From Acanthochromis polyacanthus (lineage: Eukaryota; Chordata; Actinopteri; Pomacentridae): a stretch of 64,000 bases of DNA. Below are positions 22,701 to 39,368 of the stretch, piece by piece (the stretch's first letter is position 1; each line of letters begins with the position of its first letter). The notes under the pieces were generated by a model. The model worked only from the letters and a program-made list of their open reading frames with translations, had not been told where the DNA came from and did no database searches. A program made the translations under genes and the position numbers. The stretch covers positions 16,773,858 through 16,837,857 of the forward strand of contig NC_067117.1 in NCBI RefSeq assembly GCF_021347895.1. The letters are read 5' to 3'.

Positions 22701-24325
22701 CTTGCCCTCCAATGTGCCATTTCTCTCAGTAATCTTACCGTCGATGGTGCAGTTTTGTGCCCAGACCACCTGTCCATCAGAGAGGACTGTCTGGTTTGGT
22801 GGGAAATTCAGATTAATACTGAAGGTTGCTCTTGCTCCAGTCAGTGTGGGAGCATCATTCTTCAGATCAAAGGTTACTTCACCACCTGAAAGTAATACAG
22901 CACACATCATTTTCACACACTTAAACACAATAGCAGAAAGAATTGATGGCATTTTGTTTTTAGAAGGAGAAGATTGAGTCTCACCAGACCAACAGTTTCT
23001 GAATCTTGAGTCTCCATCTTTCCACACCGGATACATCCGGGAGTTCCAGGATCGGTAACGTGTGAACTGACTTCTTTGCCCTGCAGGAAATTTTACAAAA
23101 TCTTCAGGAAGGAAAACTACATAATCTACCAGACATCCCCAACAACCACCATAACTGATGAAAGTATTTAGTGAAGCAACAGCTGCAAGAACAGTGGGAT
23201 GAACTGCTCAAGTACGGAGTTAAAGTTGTGTTGCCTCTTACAGTGTTGGCATGTAATCTATGTAATAATCAGAATAATATAAGAGTGCCTTATGTAAAGG
23301 AGAGCAGGCCCATGTGTCTGCTGCTGACGGGGGTGAGGAGTGTCAGGGTTCCTGGCGGTGGCGGTGGGAGTCACACGACCCACAATCCCCCTCAATCCCT
23401 TTCATGTGACTATCAGCTGAGCAGCAGCATCAGTAATCCCAGTGAGAGGAATGAGGCTCCCAGACTCTGGATCACTGGATTTCTTCCCCCCAGCTTCTCA
23501 TGTGTGTGTGAGTGGAAGTGAAAAAGACTGTGGGATATCACCCATTATTACATGACTAATGATTTACAGAGAAATGACCATTTTGAACTACAGTATGGTT
23601 TTCTGAATTATAACACACAAAATTGGAAATTATTTCAGGTCATGCTCAAGAATGCAGATTGACGTGAAATTAGCGTGTCATGGATAAACCATCCTTCCTC
23701 ATTTTAACATAGTGTGTTCGCATAAAACAGGCATGAAATGGATATTTAGTTTGTTATCCAAACCAAGAAAAGCTGACACAAAGACCAAGACAAGCTTGTA
23801 ATTGATAAAGAAGCAGAAGTTTGTTCTGGTTTGTTTTAGACTCAATAATAAGCACTTCTCCTGTACTGGTATAAAGAGCAAGCATAACTTACAGAAATGA
23901 TACTCTAAACAAATAATTTAGGCATTTTTCTTAAACACAAGACAAAATCTACCATTAAGGTGAGATAATTTAGTTCATTCCTTTGCCGATTTCCATTTTT
24001 TTCTTTTGATATTTTCCTTTAACGGTTTTATAACAGTATTGGGTGCAGCAGAAAATTGCAGTCTAATCTGGAAAATCAAAACGGTGTACAGAAAAGTCAC
24101 TAATTTAACTTACATGACTATTCAGGGAAGATTTAATAAGAGAGGCGTAGATTTAACTGTGTAAAATGCACCTGCAGCACAACAGATATGTTTCAAAGTT
24201 GGGGAAAATAAACATAATAGCATGTTTTATCCGGATAAATATGGTTAAATCCAGTCGTCTGTAATTTACTCACTTATAGCAGTGGCAGAGGTAAAAGCCA
24301 AAACCAGCAGCAGCAGACTCCTCAT
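16728..24325 (-). CDS. pmel: Premelanosome protein PMEL
   Basis: PMEL is a pigment-cell membrane glycoprotein whose cleaved lumenal part forms the amyloid fibrils of melanosomes. Twelve exons: 24274-24325, 22985-23080, 22739-22885, 22172-22300, 20829-20990, 20449-20733, 19577-20368, 19324-19486, 19096-19198, 18499-18704, 18321-18412, 16728-16881. In order: a signal peptide (MRSLLLLVLAFTSATA), an N-terminal region (RYRSWNSRMYPVWKDGDSRF), a PKD domain (SFSWDFGDASGTL), a ~264-residue acidic Ala/Val/Glu repeat domain in one exon, a dibasic cleavage site (VAKRQAPE), a Cys-rich kringle-like domain, one membrane helix and a tail ending ESRPLLQGRIV with an acidic-dileucine sorting signal. The total is 2381 nt; removing two apparent single-base insertions (exons 8 and 11) gives 793 codons including the stop. 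Exon 1 is short, as expected for a signal-peptide exon. Confidence 0.93.
17470..17715. repeat. Dispersed repeat with 'gttcttta' motifs
   Basis: In pmel intron 11 a ~250-bp stretch repeats variants of ggttctttaa / aaagaacc-type words many times. This resembles a family of short dispersed teleost repeats. The boundaries are approximate. Confidence 0.35.
19748..19788 (-). repeat. 18-bp tandem repeat within the PMEL repeat domain
   Basis: An 18-bp unit (cagcttctacagcagcgt on the plus strand) is tandemly duplicated with near identity. It encodes the six-residue repeat EADAAV on the minus strand. This shows recent slippage in the amyloid-forming repeat domain. Confidence 0.8.
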
Positions 24326-26330
24326 CCTGTGTTTGGTTGTTTGCGTCCTCTGAGCCCTGATCCTCACCCTGCAGTCCTGAACCCCAACACAACTCCCACA
24401 CAGACTTAAGTAATGACTCCTCACTCTCTTTAAGAAGGCGCCCAATCTGAATTACCATAAAGTTTCTTCTCACCTCTGACATCACTGGGAGCCTGCACAC
24501 TGGCACCACCCCCACACTGTTTTGTTAACTTTCATTGTTCTTAGCCGGAACTGTTTGGTTTTACTCATAGTTTTTGACACAGTTACTGTCATTTTGCTAT
24601 GTTTTATGCTGAGATAATTGCATTTTTACTTCCTGTGAACTCGATCACCTTTCTCTGATTCTGCCCATCAGTGTCATAAATGCAACATCTCCAATAAAGA
24701 GCTCAGGAAACTGTAAAGCAACTTACAGAAAACATGACAAAGTACATGTTAATAATTCAAATGAACACAAATTAAGAGACGTCTATAAAAAGTGCATTAC
24801 TGGAAGATCATTATCCCCAGTGTAAATTAATATGTTGATGGAGACTGCTGAGAGTTGTGGGCAAAACTCAAGCGGTGCCCATGTTTGACATATGACCTCA
24901 CAGTTATGCGTGCGTGGACGTCACAAGATGAGTGTGTGGACGGCAAATCAATAGCATCCTTTTGTTTCCTCTCTCATTTCTGGGTATCCTCAGGCTGCTG
25001 CAGCTCAGAGAATCTGTGCTCGAAGCAACGCAGACACACCCGTGCTCAGCTCCTGAGACAGAGATCCTCCTTCCTGATCCAGAGCTTAATTCAGGAGAGA
25101 AGAAGAATGCATTTGATGGAACGAGATGATTCTGGAAATGATTCCTTCATTCAGACGGTGTCACATGAATTAATATAAATGCTCTATATCAGTATTCACA
25201 ATGTTTGTGTTCTTAGTGCTCATTTTTCTTGTATTTTCTCAACAAACATGAGTCTAATGAAACATCGCACATGGAGCATCTTTAGGTAACACATGAGAAA
25301 TAACATCAGTAAACCCTGAGAGAAGACATTGGTAATATGTGGCGCTATTTTGGCATCGCAGGTCTAAAAACTAAGCTGTACAAGTGAAGCAACATTGTGA
25401 TTTATGAGGTTAAAACCGGTATAAGATCCACTTGTCATGCACATATTATTTGTCTAAAATGTTACACATGTTTGTGATGCTTTATAGCATGATAAGTAAT
25501 TAAATGATAAAATAGTAAAAAAAAAAAAAAAAAAACATACAAAGAATGTGGATTATTAAACTGATGGTGTGTTTTGTTGTACGAGAAGAAAATTAAAGGA
25601 GTGAATACTAAAGCGTCTCTTTATTTCTCTGTTTTTATTTAAATGATCTTCACTGTAAAAACAGAGTCATTATGAGCTTCTTCATCACAGTAACTGTTTG
25701 TTTTTCCCGTCATATTGTCTGATTCCTGTGAGACTGTCGAAGCTGCTCCACATGTGACCTCTCATGTGCTCACAACAGAGTTCAGGAAGGAATAAATCCT
25801 CCCACCAGAGCACTTGACTTAACATACCACAAATAGTCAACTGTTAGCTTCTATCCACTCTGGCATTCACTTTTAAAAATGATCTTAATAAAGCGGTTCC
25901 CAGATTTCAAGGAATTTGCGTCATCTTTTTTTTACAACAAGTCAAAATGAAGAATTTCTTATTTTTGAAAAGTGAATTACAAGAACTGTCTGAATTGATT
26001 GTGAAAAGTAATAAAAGGCAAAGAAATACAAAGGGTGTTTGAGCTGACATGCCTCATAAACTACAAAAACACAAACAAACACAGAGTCTGTTCACAAAGC
26101 TGCAGTTACACACTCACACAAGCTTTCTCTTTTCCAGCAGGAGTGCAATGAGGATTGTAATTTAGAACTGAACAAGAGCCAAATCAATAAGGCCATCTGG
26201 TTTGTAAAAAAGATCAGACCAGACAAGCAAATCAGCTCACGACTCCAGCAGCAGTCATTCAGTGGATCCACAAGGATTACAGACATTATTCCTAATTTGT
26301 TCTATTTGTTCCTCATTTGATTTCTTCTTC
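24326..26330. other. pmel upstream region, no gene seen
   Basis: DNA upstream of pmel. There is a CCAAT-type word at about 24449-24453 and a 19-20 base poly-A run near 25519-25537. No protein-coding exon or RNA gene was recognised. Confidence 0.45.
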
Positions 26331-26333
26331 ATC

Positions 26334-26363
26334 ATCCATCCATCCATCCATCCATCCATCCAT
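26334..26363. repeat. (CATC)n microsatellite
   Basis: About seven tandem CATC units at the 3' end of the reverse-oriented SINE that follows. Read on the minus strand it is the (GATG)n tail of that element. Confidence 0.9.
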
Positions 26364-26697
26364 TATCTATACAACACTTAATCTCCTTGAGAGTAGCGGG
26401 GGGCTGGAGTCTATCTCAGCTGACTTAGGGTGAAGACAGGAGACATCCTGGACAGCTCACCAGTCTATCACAGGGCTACACGTGGAGACAATCACTCTCA
26501 CATTCACACCTACGGACAATTTGGAGTTACCAAATAACCTTAGCATGTTTTTGGACTGTGGGAGGAAGCTGGAGTACCCACAAAAAACCCACGCATGCAC
26601 AGGAAGAACATGCAAACTCCATGCAGAAAGATCCCAGGCTGGACACGAAACAGGGATCTTCCAGACGCAAAGGCAAAGTGCTAACCACTATGCAGCC
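26334..26697 (-). mobile_element. tRNA-derived SINE-like element, reverse orientation
   Basis: Read on the minus strand it begins near 26697 with a 'gcatagtggttagcac' head (tRNA box A-like), followed by a decayed box B. The body contains ggagtttgcatgttctt, cccacagtccaaaaacatg, a 'gtgaatgtgag' block and 'cagctgagatagactccag'. It ends in a tetranucleotide tail. This is a very common teleost repeat design. A truncated forward copy of the same family lies at 63574-63690. Confidence 0.7.
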
Positions 26698-27711
26698 CCT
26701 TCTTCTTCAACATGAAAATTCAAAATATTTGCCAAAACAGAAACCTAAAACCAGGGAAAACAGCTCACAGAACATAGGCTTCTACAAAAACAAAGAAAAA
26801 CTTCCGGTCATACATGACCTCCAGGGGGAGATAATCAGTGCTAGAGTCTAATGTATTTTAGAAGAACCATCAAACAGTCTAATCTGTGGTGTTTAGCACC
26901 TGTGTCAAGACTGATTAATAGTTTAAGGGTGAATAACTGAAGTTTTTATGCACCTAAACCATATCACATTAACATCAGAGTAATTATTTAGGATGTGGCA
27001 GATCTCTTGCTTCCTAATTAGTCATGTCCACATGAATTATTCTCCATTTTATGCATCCAACACTAAGATTCACACTGGAAGTCAGGAGATACGAGAAAAA
27101 CTGTAACCTTATATAGATATTGGTAAAGGATGGAAGGGCGTTCAAATGCTTTCTTTTGAATAATCATATATTAAAGGATGCCTGGAGTAACCAACACACA
27201 CTGGCACACAGCTATGGAAAAACCTTAGAGTGTGCTTTTATATGCACAGTATGAAAGCAGAACAAACTGCTTTGTGGTGCTCAGAGACGTCACCTCACAT
27301 AAAAACCGCTGGGTGAAGATGGGCCGAGCCTCTGGGCTTTGATCATGTGCAGTATGGGTATGAATGCTTCCTATGTCTGGTGGAACCAACAGAAGCTGTT
27401 TCTTCATGCAACACAGGACACCTGATGACTTATAGATGATCTGATCAATATAGGCATTTTTCAAAGCAGACAATAGGTGGTTTTCCCACTGTAGGAGCTC
27501 AGAGCAGCATGTGCGGTGGTGGAAACGTTTACAGGAACCGCACTGAAATGTTCCTTTTCAGTTTTTCCATTTCCATTGAGACAGTTTCTACCAGAGTACA
27601 CAAAAATAATAACAAATAGAAGTTATTGGACATCACTCCAGTTCTATGAGCATGTAGGAGAGAGTGGACGTTTGTTTTCTTGGCCTATATGGCTAATTTT
27701 ATGTTGAAGAT

Positions 27712-28245
27712 GACAACCAGGCGTAAACTAACCGTGATGTCACCCGTTGGTTTCAACGCCGAGAAAATGAAGCCCGGATTTTGCTACTTCCTGGTCGCCG
27801 TTTTGGATTTTTTGGAGCCAGTGACGTAAAAAGCGTCATCAAACAGACTGGACCGGAGAGCAACTAGGGGCAGGATTGGCTGAGGACGCTCTTATCCTGC
27901 CCCTAGTTGCTCTCCGGTGAGGCTTCTGTTGCTGTCTATCAAGTATAGCCACGCCCCCTAGCTCCGCCAACTTTAACGATTTATTTAAAATTCAGTATTG
28001 ATTTATTTTAAGATCGGCCACCTGATCTCTCATTTTGACCATGAAAACTAACGGGAAAAAAATCCTGAGCTGTAGAACATCAGTCTATCAAATTTTATTT
28101 TCTCCAAAAATGAATTGGGGTCTATGGAGAAAAAGCTTCTTGGAGCCAACCCTAGTGGACGGCGTGATATTGCAAGTTTTTGACACTTCCGGGTTTGCTT
28201 CAATTCTGGAGCCAGATGCTACGTCCACTATATATACAGTCTATG
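27712..28245. mobile_element. Non-autonomous repeat with internal hairpin
   Basis: A segment with no coding capacity, higher GC than its surroundings, CpG-containing blocks (gtgacgtaaaaagcgtcatc, an imperfect palindrome) and an end reading ccactatatatacagtctat. That end word is typical of short non-autonomous teleost DNA elements. The exact ends and target duplication could not be fixed, so the family is not assigned. Confidence 0.5.
27853..27917. repeat. Perfect 24-bp inverted repeat (hairpin)
   Basis: The left arm, 27853-27876, and right arm, 27894-27917, are exact reverse complements over 24 bases, around a 17-base loop. The arms are GC-rich and would form a strong stem in DNA or RNA. Confidence 0.95.
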
Positions 28246-28559
28246 ATGACAACATAGGAGAGAATACTGCCACTGGACAAGAGGTTGATGTTGAAACCTG
28301 CAGAGCAGCTTTTGGAGGCTTTTCAGAATTCCCACCTTGGAGTTGGTGCTTTTGTCTCCCTTTAAATTGACCTTAAATGAGCTTGTACAGCTGCAGTTCG
28401 TCCTTTGTTTGTGGTCAGACCACATGCAAAAGCTTCCCTAAAACAGCCCACAAGTTCCTGTAGTAGAAAACATCCTATTCATCCTATTCAAGTCTCCCTG
28501 TGAGCCAACATACACTATATCAGGACTTATTCCGGTTGATTAATGGGTCATTCCACCTA

Positions 28560-31050
28560 AATACAACAATTTTTAAAACAGTTCACACCTGACCATCTCA
28601 TATTTGTCTGTTTATTTTTTCTGTGCATTTGTATGTTATTAAGTAAAACATGTAAAATCTGGGGTCATGGCTGACATTAGTTCTTGAGCAAAAAAAATAA
28701 ATTCTTAAAGAAGGTGGGGTCATTTACATTTTTGTGTTTTTTTGTGTCAATCTGTGGATCAATGTTTGAAGTGCCATAACTTGAGAAATAATGCAGCTAG
28801 AGTCCTGACATTTTGTAGGCTCATTGATATGTACATGTGGTCTTCAGTAATACAGCCCTGCTTTGATAGAAGAATACAAACCAGTTAAATGATGGTGCAA
28901 ATTTGATCAAAAAAGGTCTATTTTTTCTATTTGAATGTCCCACCAACCATAAAAACTATGTATGGATTGTATATAAATATATACAAATACAATCCATGGC
29001 CAAACGTTGGGAATCAAGATCAAATTTGTGGGAAAAAAAATTAATCATGGGTCCACTGGTACAACAAAAGAAACATGATTATGATATAAAGAATCGCTCA
29101 TCAGAACAGATCCTTACTGTCCTCATCAGGTATCTGTACCTGTCAATCACTGATGGGCAGATGAGACGTCACGAAGCGCTGCGGCCCGCCCCCTAGACTG
29201 TGCTGAGGCTGTGCCCGCGCTGTGTCGCTCCACACTGATACCTGCTGGCTCTTAAAATCATTACAGGTAAAATTTTAATGTAATTAAATAATAAATACCT
29301 TCATAAAATAATTTTTGAAATTAAAATTTAAAATGTAACAACAATATATAATAGTAAAAGAGCAAGCGAAAATGGTTGTCATCATTTTTCAGAGGGCAGA
29401 ATAGTGCAACCAGAATGAGTGCAAGCAAAAAGAATAAAGTGACTGGTAAATGGAGGCTATTTAATGGATGAATGGGAATGGGAGGACCCGTCCAACGCTG
29501 CTTGTAGCTTTAATTCACTTTTATTCTTTGCAATACATAGTGAAAACATGGACAGTCCACTTACTGCACTGAATTTACATTTACCACACTACGTTTTGCT
29601 TTTGTTTGTTTGTTTGTTTTTTGCAGAACTTCTAAATCTGTAATAAAGGTGTCAGTCTTTGTGCATTTTAGAGCTCTGGTTAAGCTTTGAATAAGTTTAC
29701 TGGGTTCAAAGTGTCTGCTGATGATACGACCAAATTAATCATTTTTGAAGATGAATGATTCCATTTTTGACATGATAGGCTATATAAAACGTTGCGCAAT
29801 TCCAGTGTCATGTTTTGTCTCAGCTGGTTCATTGTTTGCTATTTTTTCTATATTGCATTGCTCTGTACAGTTTTAGCCCATATTTATAATGTTGTCAGTG
29901 AACTTGTCTTTTATTAAACATGCCTTTGACATGTGCTCTCCTTAGAGTGTGAAATTAGATGGATGTAAACCTTTAGTGAAACTTTTTCAGATTAGCTATA
30001 AATTCTCTTTTCATTTAAATGACTGAATGAATATGTATAACCCTAACTCCAGTGCTTTTATCCTCTTTCAATTTAAAATGATAAAATCCTGTGTTTTGTG
30101 TGCAAATTATTGACGTCACTCACCTACACTCACTGCAGCTCGAGCACATCAGCTCATCTAAAACTCTGTAATAACAACAACAATAGTTATTTTATTTATA
30201 CCGCAGCTTTAAAAACAAGACTTTACATTGTGCCTGGACAGACAATGCAGAAGTCGTCTATCAAAGGGAAAAGTAAGAACAATTAAGATAAAACAAAAAG
30301 ATTAAAGATTAAAAAATGCTTTTTTTCATTAATAAACATAAATGAAATATATCGGGGGTTTTTTTAAACAGCTTGTTAGCCAACGTGCTTTCCAGTAGAG
30401 AAGTTAGATTGGTGTTTCAAAATTACTTAACACGTTTTTAAATTAGTCCGGTATTTTGTTTGATTATATAATATTGTAGATTCATCGTGTCAACTTCGAA
30501 GTTAGTCAGGAATTTTTTATCCAGCATAAGTCAGGGTTTTTAACTTTAATATTAATTTAGTCTAGTAAGTTTTATACTTTAAATTAGTTTAGTTTATATG
30601 TTGTTCTAATTCCTCAAAGAAAAGTACTAAATCACCGAATTACAATTTTATGTAATAATACGTGTAAATACCAGTGTTATTGCTTGGCTTTATGATCTCA
30701 TTTCATTCATTTTACATTAATTATTAAACAATATCTAAAAACATTACACAACCATAAATCCTTCTCTGTCCGACGTCGATTACGTAAAACGTCATCGCCT
30801 CCTAACCATGTGACCTATTGGGTTTGTTTGTTGGCGGTCTCTTTCTTATCCCATATTAAATGACTCCACCTGCCGACTTGCACTCTTACACTAAAACAAC
30901 GAATTCAAACTGGATTAATAGCAGATTTAGAAAACAGCTTAGTGACTAGGCATCGCCAGAATCATAAATAACAGTTTCCAAGGACAACTCTGCTGGAGGA
31001 GCAGTTGCAAAAACTCTAAAGCACCGCCCACCTTCAATAATCGGTGTGTC
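28560..31050. other. cdk2 upstream intergenic DNA
   Basis: No conserved exon seen. The stretch 28560-29200 looks repeat-derived: it is low in coding signal and ends in a GC-rich block near 29160-29240. I could not assign it to a family. Confidence 0.4.
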
Positions 31051-31082
31051 TCGAATAACAAAACGAGCGCTTCCAGCATAAC

Positions 31083-31090
31083 GCGGGAAA
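31083..31090 (-). promoter_or_regulatory. E2F consensus site upstream of cdk2
   Basis: gcgggaaa on the plus strand is TTTCCCGC on the minus strand, an exact match to the E2F core TTTSSCGC. It lies about 325 bp upstream of the cdk2 ATG, inside a CpG-enriched segment (roughly 31050-31530). The match is visible; its function is inferred from the gene's role in G1/S. Confidence 0.5.
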
Positions 31091-31413
31091 CGCTGTTGTG
31101 TTGGTTCAGTGTTTTCCACAGAGGAGCATCTGCCACGCTAATCCACACATTTACGGATATCGTTACTACCGGTGTTAATAAATGTCTCCGGTTTGTTGCC
31201 GCTTTGCTCTGAACTGGTGAAGCCCACCGGAGCTCCGTCCTTCAGCTGCGACTGCTCGGCCCGCATGAAGTTACCCGGAGGAGCCGTTAGTCGTATGTCG
31301 GTCCCCGCGCTGCTCCTTAACGTCTGTGTAGCCACCGAGCAGTTGTTAGCTCCGACACAAAGAGAGGAGCCCCACTAGCCGGCTGAACACCCGCAACATC
31401 TGTCCGACGCAAC

Positions 31414-36229
<4,816 letters not shown>

Positions 36230-37026
36230 GTTATGCAAAAATCTCAGTCTGTTTTATCAGCAACAATGTCTAAGCAATAAGGACTGTCTCGCCTTGCTTC
36301 ATGTCTGTGACTGGAATGGACAGAAAACGTGGCCACTACAGGATACGATGTGTTCTTCAGCACCTAAAACCAGCCCTTGAGGAGATCAGTGTCCAGAGAG
36401 TCTTGTTGTGGTAACTGTTCTGGGTGTTTGACTGTAATTTTCAATAATCATCAATGTGATTTTGCATATTTATGTGCCACTGCCATGTTTGATGTAAATG
36501 TTACTTGTGATTCACAATGGGCTTTACTTAGCGCCAGTGGGGTACACCAATTCTAGTTATGTGCCATTGAATTTCCAACTTCAAATGGTTTTAGAATCCA
36601 AATTGAAGTAGTCCTTTGTTTAGATTTATATATAATTGAACAAGTTTGTGGGGTAGTGCAAATAACAATGGCATGCTTTGTAAGACTGAGCAGCAGCTTA
36701 ATGGGGCAACAGCTCTCAATACATCGTGAGCTGATGTAGAACTATTGGTGCTATAAAAACATGAGATTACAGCGGTGTTCTTCTGTTTTGATCCTCTAAC
36801 ATTTTGGCCCAATGTGTCTTGACGTGATTTTATAACTGCACCTTTGTTTGCTTCAAAATGTTTATTTGACTTTCAGGTTTCCTCACAAAGCTGAAGTTCT
36901 GATGTACAAATGTCCGTGTTGTAATTCAGATTTTACAGAATTGAATGTGCTGTTGCATCTTTCTTACTCTAGATTTTTTCCAAATTTAATGACCTGTTTT
37001 ATAGATGCTGTTTATCCACAGTTTAA

Positions 37027-37035
37027 GAAAATAAA
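37027..37035 (+). promoter_or_regulatory. Candidate polyadenylation signal of cdk2
   Basis: aaaataaac about 800 bp after the cdk2 stop, followed within 15 bases by a short A-run. The 3' UTR would be roughly 36230-37050. Confidence 0.45.
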
Positions 37036-37059
37036 CTTGTTTTAAAAAAAACTGTTACT

Positions 37060-39160
37060 GGTTGTACACATGCATTATAAAGTTATCATTGTGCTCTTAA
37101 GTTTATATTTTAGGCTTCACCAGAGTCTACTCTGCAAGTTTGGAGGTCAGTGTAACAATTATGCCAATTATTCAAGGAGACTTGTGTGACTCAAATGTCA
37201 GAATCAAAGGCTGTCTAACATTGTTAAATCAAATTATTGTCACACTTCATTAATCTTTGCTAGCTGAACACAGCTCCACTCGCACAGCTGGCAGACCCAT
37301 TAGGAGCTCATGATTTTTTTTTAGCCTGCCAAGTTTTCGTATTTCATTAAAAGAAGTCCTTTATCTTTCTGTGCCAGCAAATAAACACAATGAAGTAACA
37401 GTTAAATAATTTATTAATCCATGCGAACAAATGCAGCTTTGTAAATTTGTGCAACTATAAGTCAGGTGATAAAGGCAAAAGGAGATACTGAAGAAGATAC
37501 GATAAGGTTTAAATTAGAGTTTAGAAAAAGGTCTTGAATGTTTGGAGCTTGTAATAGTGTCTTAAAGGGCACTGCTTTCAGATATTCAACACACAACCAA
37601 ACCCCACTCAGCTAGAACTAACCAGGATTGAGCGACTTTATGCTTCACACTTCACATATCAGTTCAACAAACACTTCCAACTAAATGAGTTTTTATTGGT
37701 CACGCCAAAGACGCCAGTCAGTAAATACAGACAGGTCACCATCAAGGAAAAGGGCTGAAATACAAAGAAGTGCAACAACAGAGAGTTAGTACAGAAAAAA
37801 CAGAATCGTGTATAATTCTGCCTACAACGCTGCTACCACTGGGTGAGTCACAGTCTAAAATATTGAAATCCAACATACTGGCTTTATTATGTGCTTATAT
37901 CTACATCCTGCGCACAGAAAAAGACAGAGTGCTGGTGTTTAACAGGTGTAGTTGGCCATTTATTTAACAAAAAATAGAGGATAGTGGGGAAATTAGAACA
38001 ATTAAAACAAAGCGTGAGAAATAGTAATGTTATATTATGATATAAATAATAAAAATATAAGAGGCATAATTCATAGAGTGTTGCTGTTAATTATTTGGGG
38101 GATTATTTTGATGAGTGAAAAGCCACAAAATGCATATGTGCTTGACTTGTGGGGAAACGACACATTATGCATAAAGAGAGAAACATAATAGTGCCAGCCA
38201 GCTAGCAGTTTATATCCTGATTGCATTTATTGCAGCTCTAAACATGCATCCTACAGTGACAACGTTGGGGTTGTTTGTACTCTGATAATGGTTTTATATG
38301 TCGTCGATTTGCACAATGGAAAAAGGATAATAGAAATAAAGACTGACAGCAAAATGATATTTGATGCATAAAATGGACAAATGTGAGCGGTCCAGTTGCT
38401 TTATATTCACTTAAATGTATAAGTGTTGCATATTTGTATAACATTTGTGCGTATAAAGAATAGGGCACAAGTGCTTTGACCAACTGTAGAAACCTAGATT
38501 AGATACAGTAGCACATGAGATCACAGGTAGTATAAGTACAGTAAATATATCCCAGTCTAGACACAGAAAACTTGGTCTGATTAGAAATAACCTTCATGTG
38601 ACACCTATTTACAATCCAGCACTTCTGAACATTTGTTGTTGACTGAAAAAAAAACATGCCAGTATTTTTTTCGTGATTTGCTTGTTAATTACAAATAGGG
38701 CTGCTACCAGCAAATATTTGTATTGGCATTGTGTTATCAATTAGATGCTTGGTCTCATATATGCCCAAAAATGGTGAAAAATTTCAATTTGGGATTCTTA
38801 AAACACAAGATAAAACCCATTCACTTTACTGTCACAGAGTACGAAAGAAACCTGAAAATTATTATCATTAATTATTTCTAACTGACTGATGGGGAGTCAC
38901 AGATGTATACTGTCAACCTGAAATCCCATGGCCAACTACCAGCCCAAGACTGGCGTGCCTCAAAGTATCAGTGGTTGTGAAACTGTCAGTTTAAGAAATC
39001 TACGTTAAACAGGAACATCCATCCCTGAACAGAAACAGGCGTCTACAACACTACCTGTCAGTCTTAAGATCTCTCCCCAGAAAGTTTCACCATCTTTAAC
39101 ATCTAAAGTCATCCCTGATCTGCTGGCAGTTTCACAACCATTTAAACCTCGATGCATGCG
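37060..39160. other. Intergenic between cdk2 and olfml3
   Basis: Convergent 3' ends of cdk2 (plus) and olfml3 (minus). AT-rich; no exon, RNA gene or clear mobile element was recognised. Confidence 0.45.
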
Positions 39161-39165
39161 AGTCA

Positions 39166-39171
39166 TTTATT
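39166..39171 (-). promoter_or_regulatory. Candidate polyadenylation signal of olfml3
   Basis: TTTATT on the plus strand (AATAAA on the minus strand) about 200 bp past the olfml3 stop codon. Confidence 0.4.
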
Positions 39172-39368
39172 GTTAATGGGCCAATTAGCATATGCTTGAG
39201 GGTGATATATGTAATATATATCTGGGACTCTCCATCAGTCTGTTCAGCCTGAAGAACCATCTTGGATGGAAATTCGACAGCAGGCATTACAAATAATCAG
39301 AAGCAAGGAAAGTATTTGTAGTTAAGGAGCTAAAATCATTTAAAAATACTGGCTTGGTTTGGTTTAGC

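Noticed and set aside
26334..26363. Short direct repeats as a possible CRISPR array
   Set aside because: A four-base microsatellite tail with no spacers, in an animal genome.
26482..26851. Two plus-strand frames of about 77-97 codons
   Set aside because: They lie mainly in the reverse-oriented SINE and have no domain.
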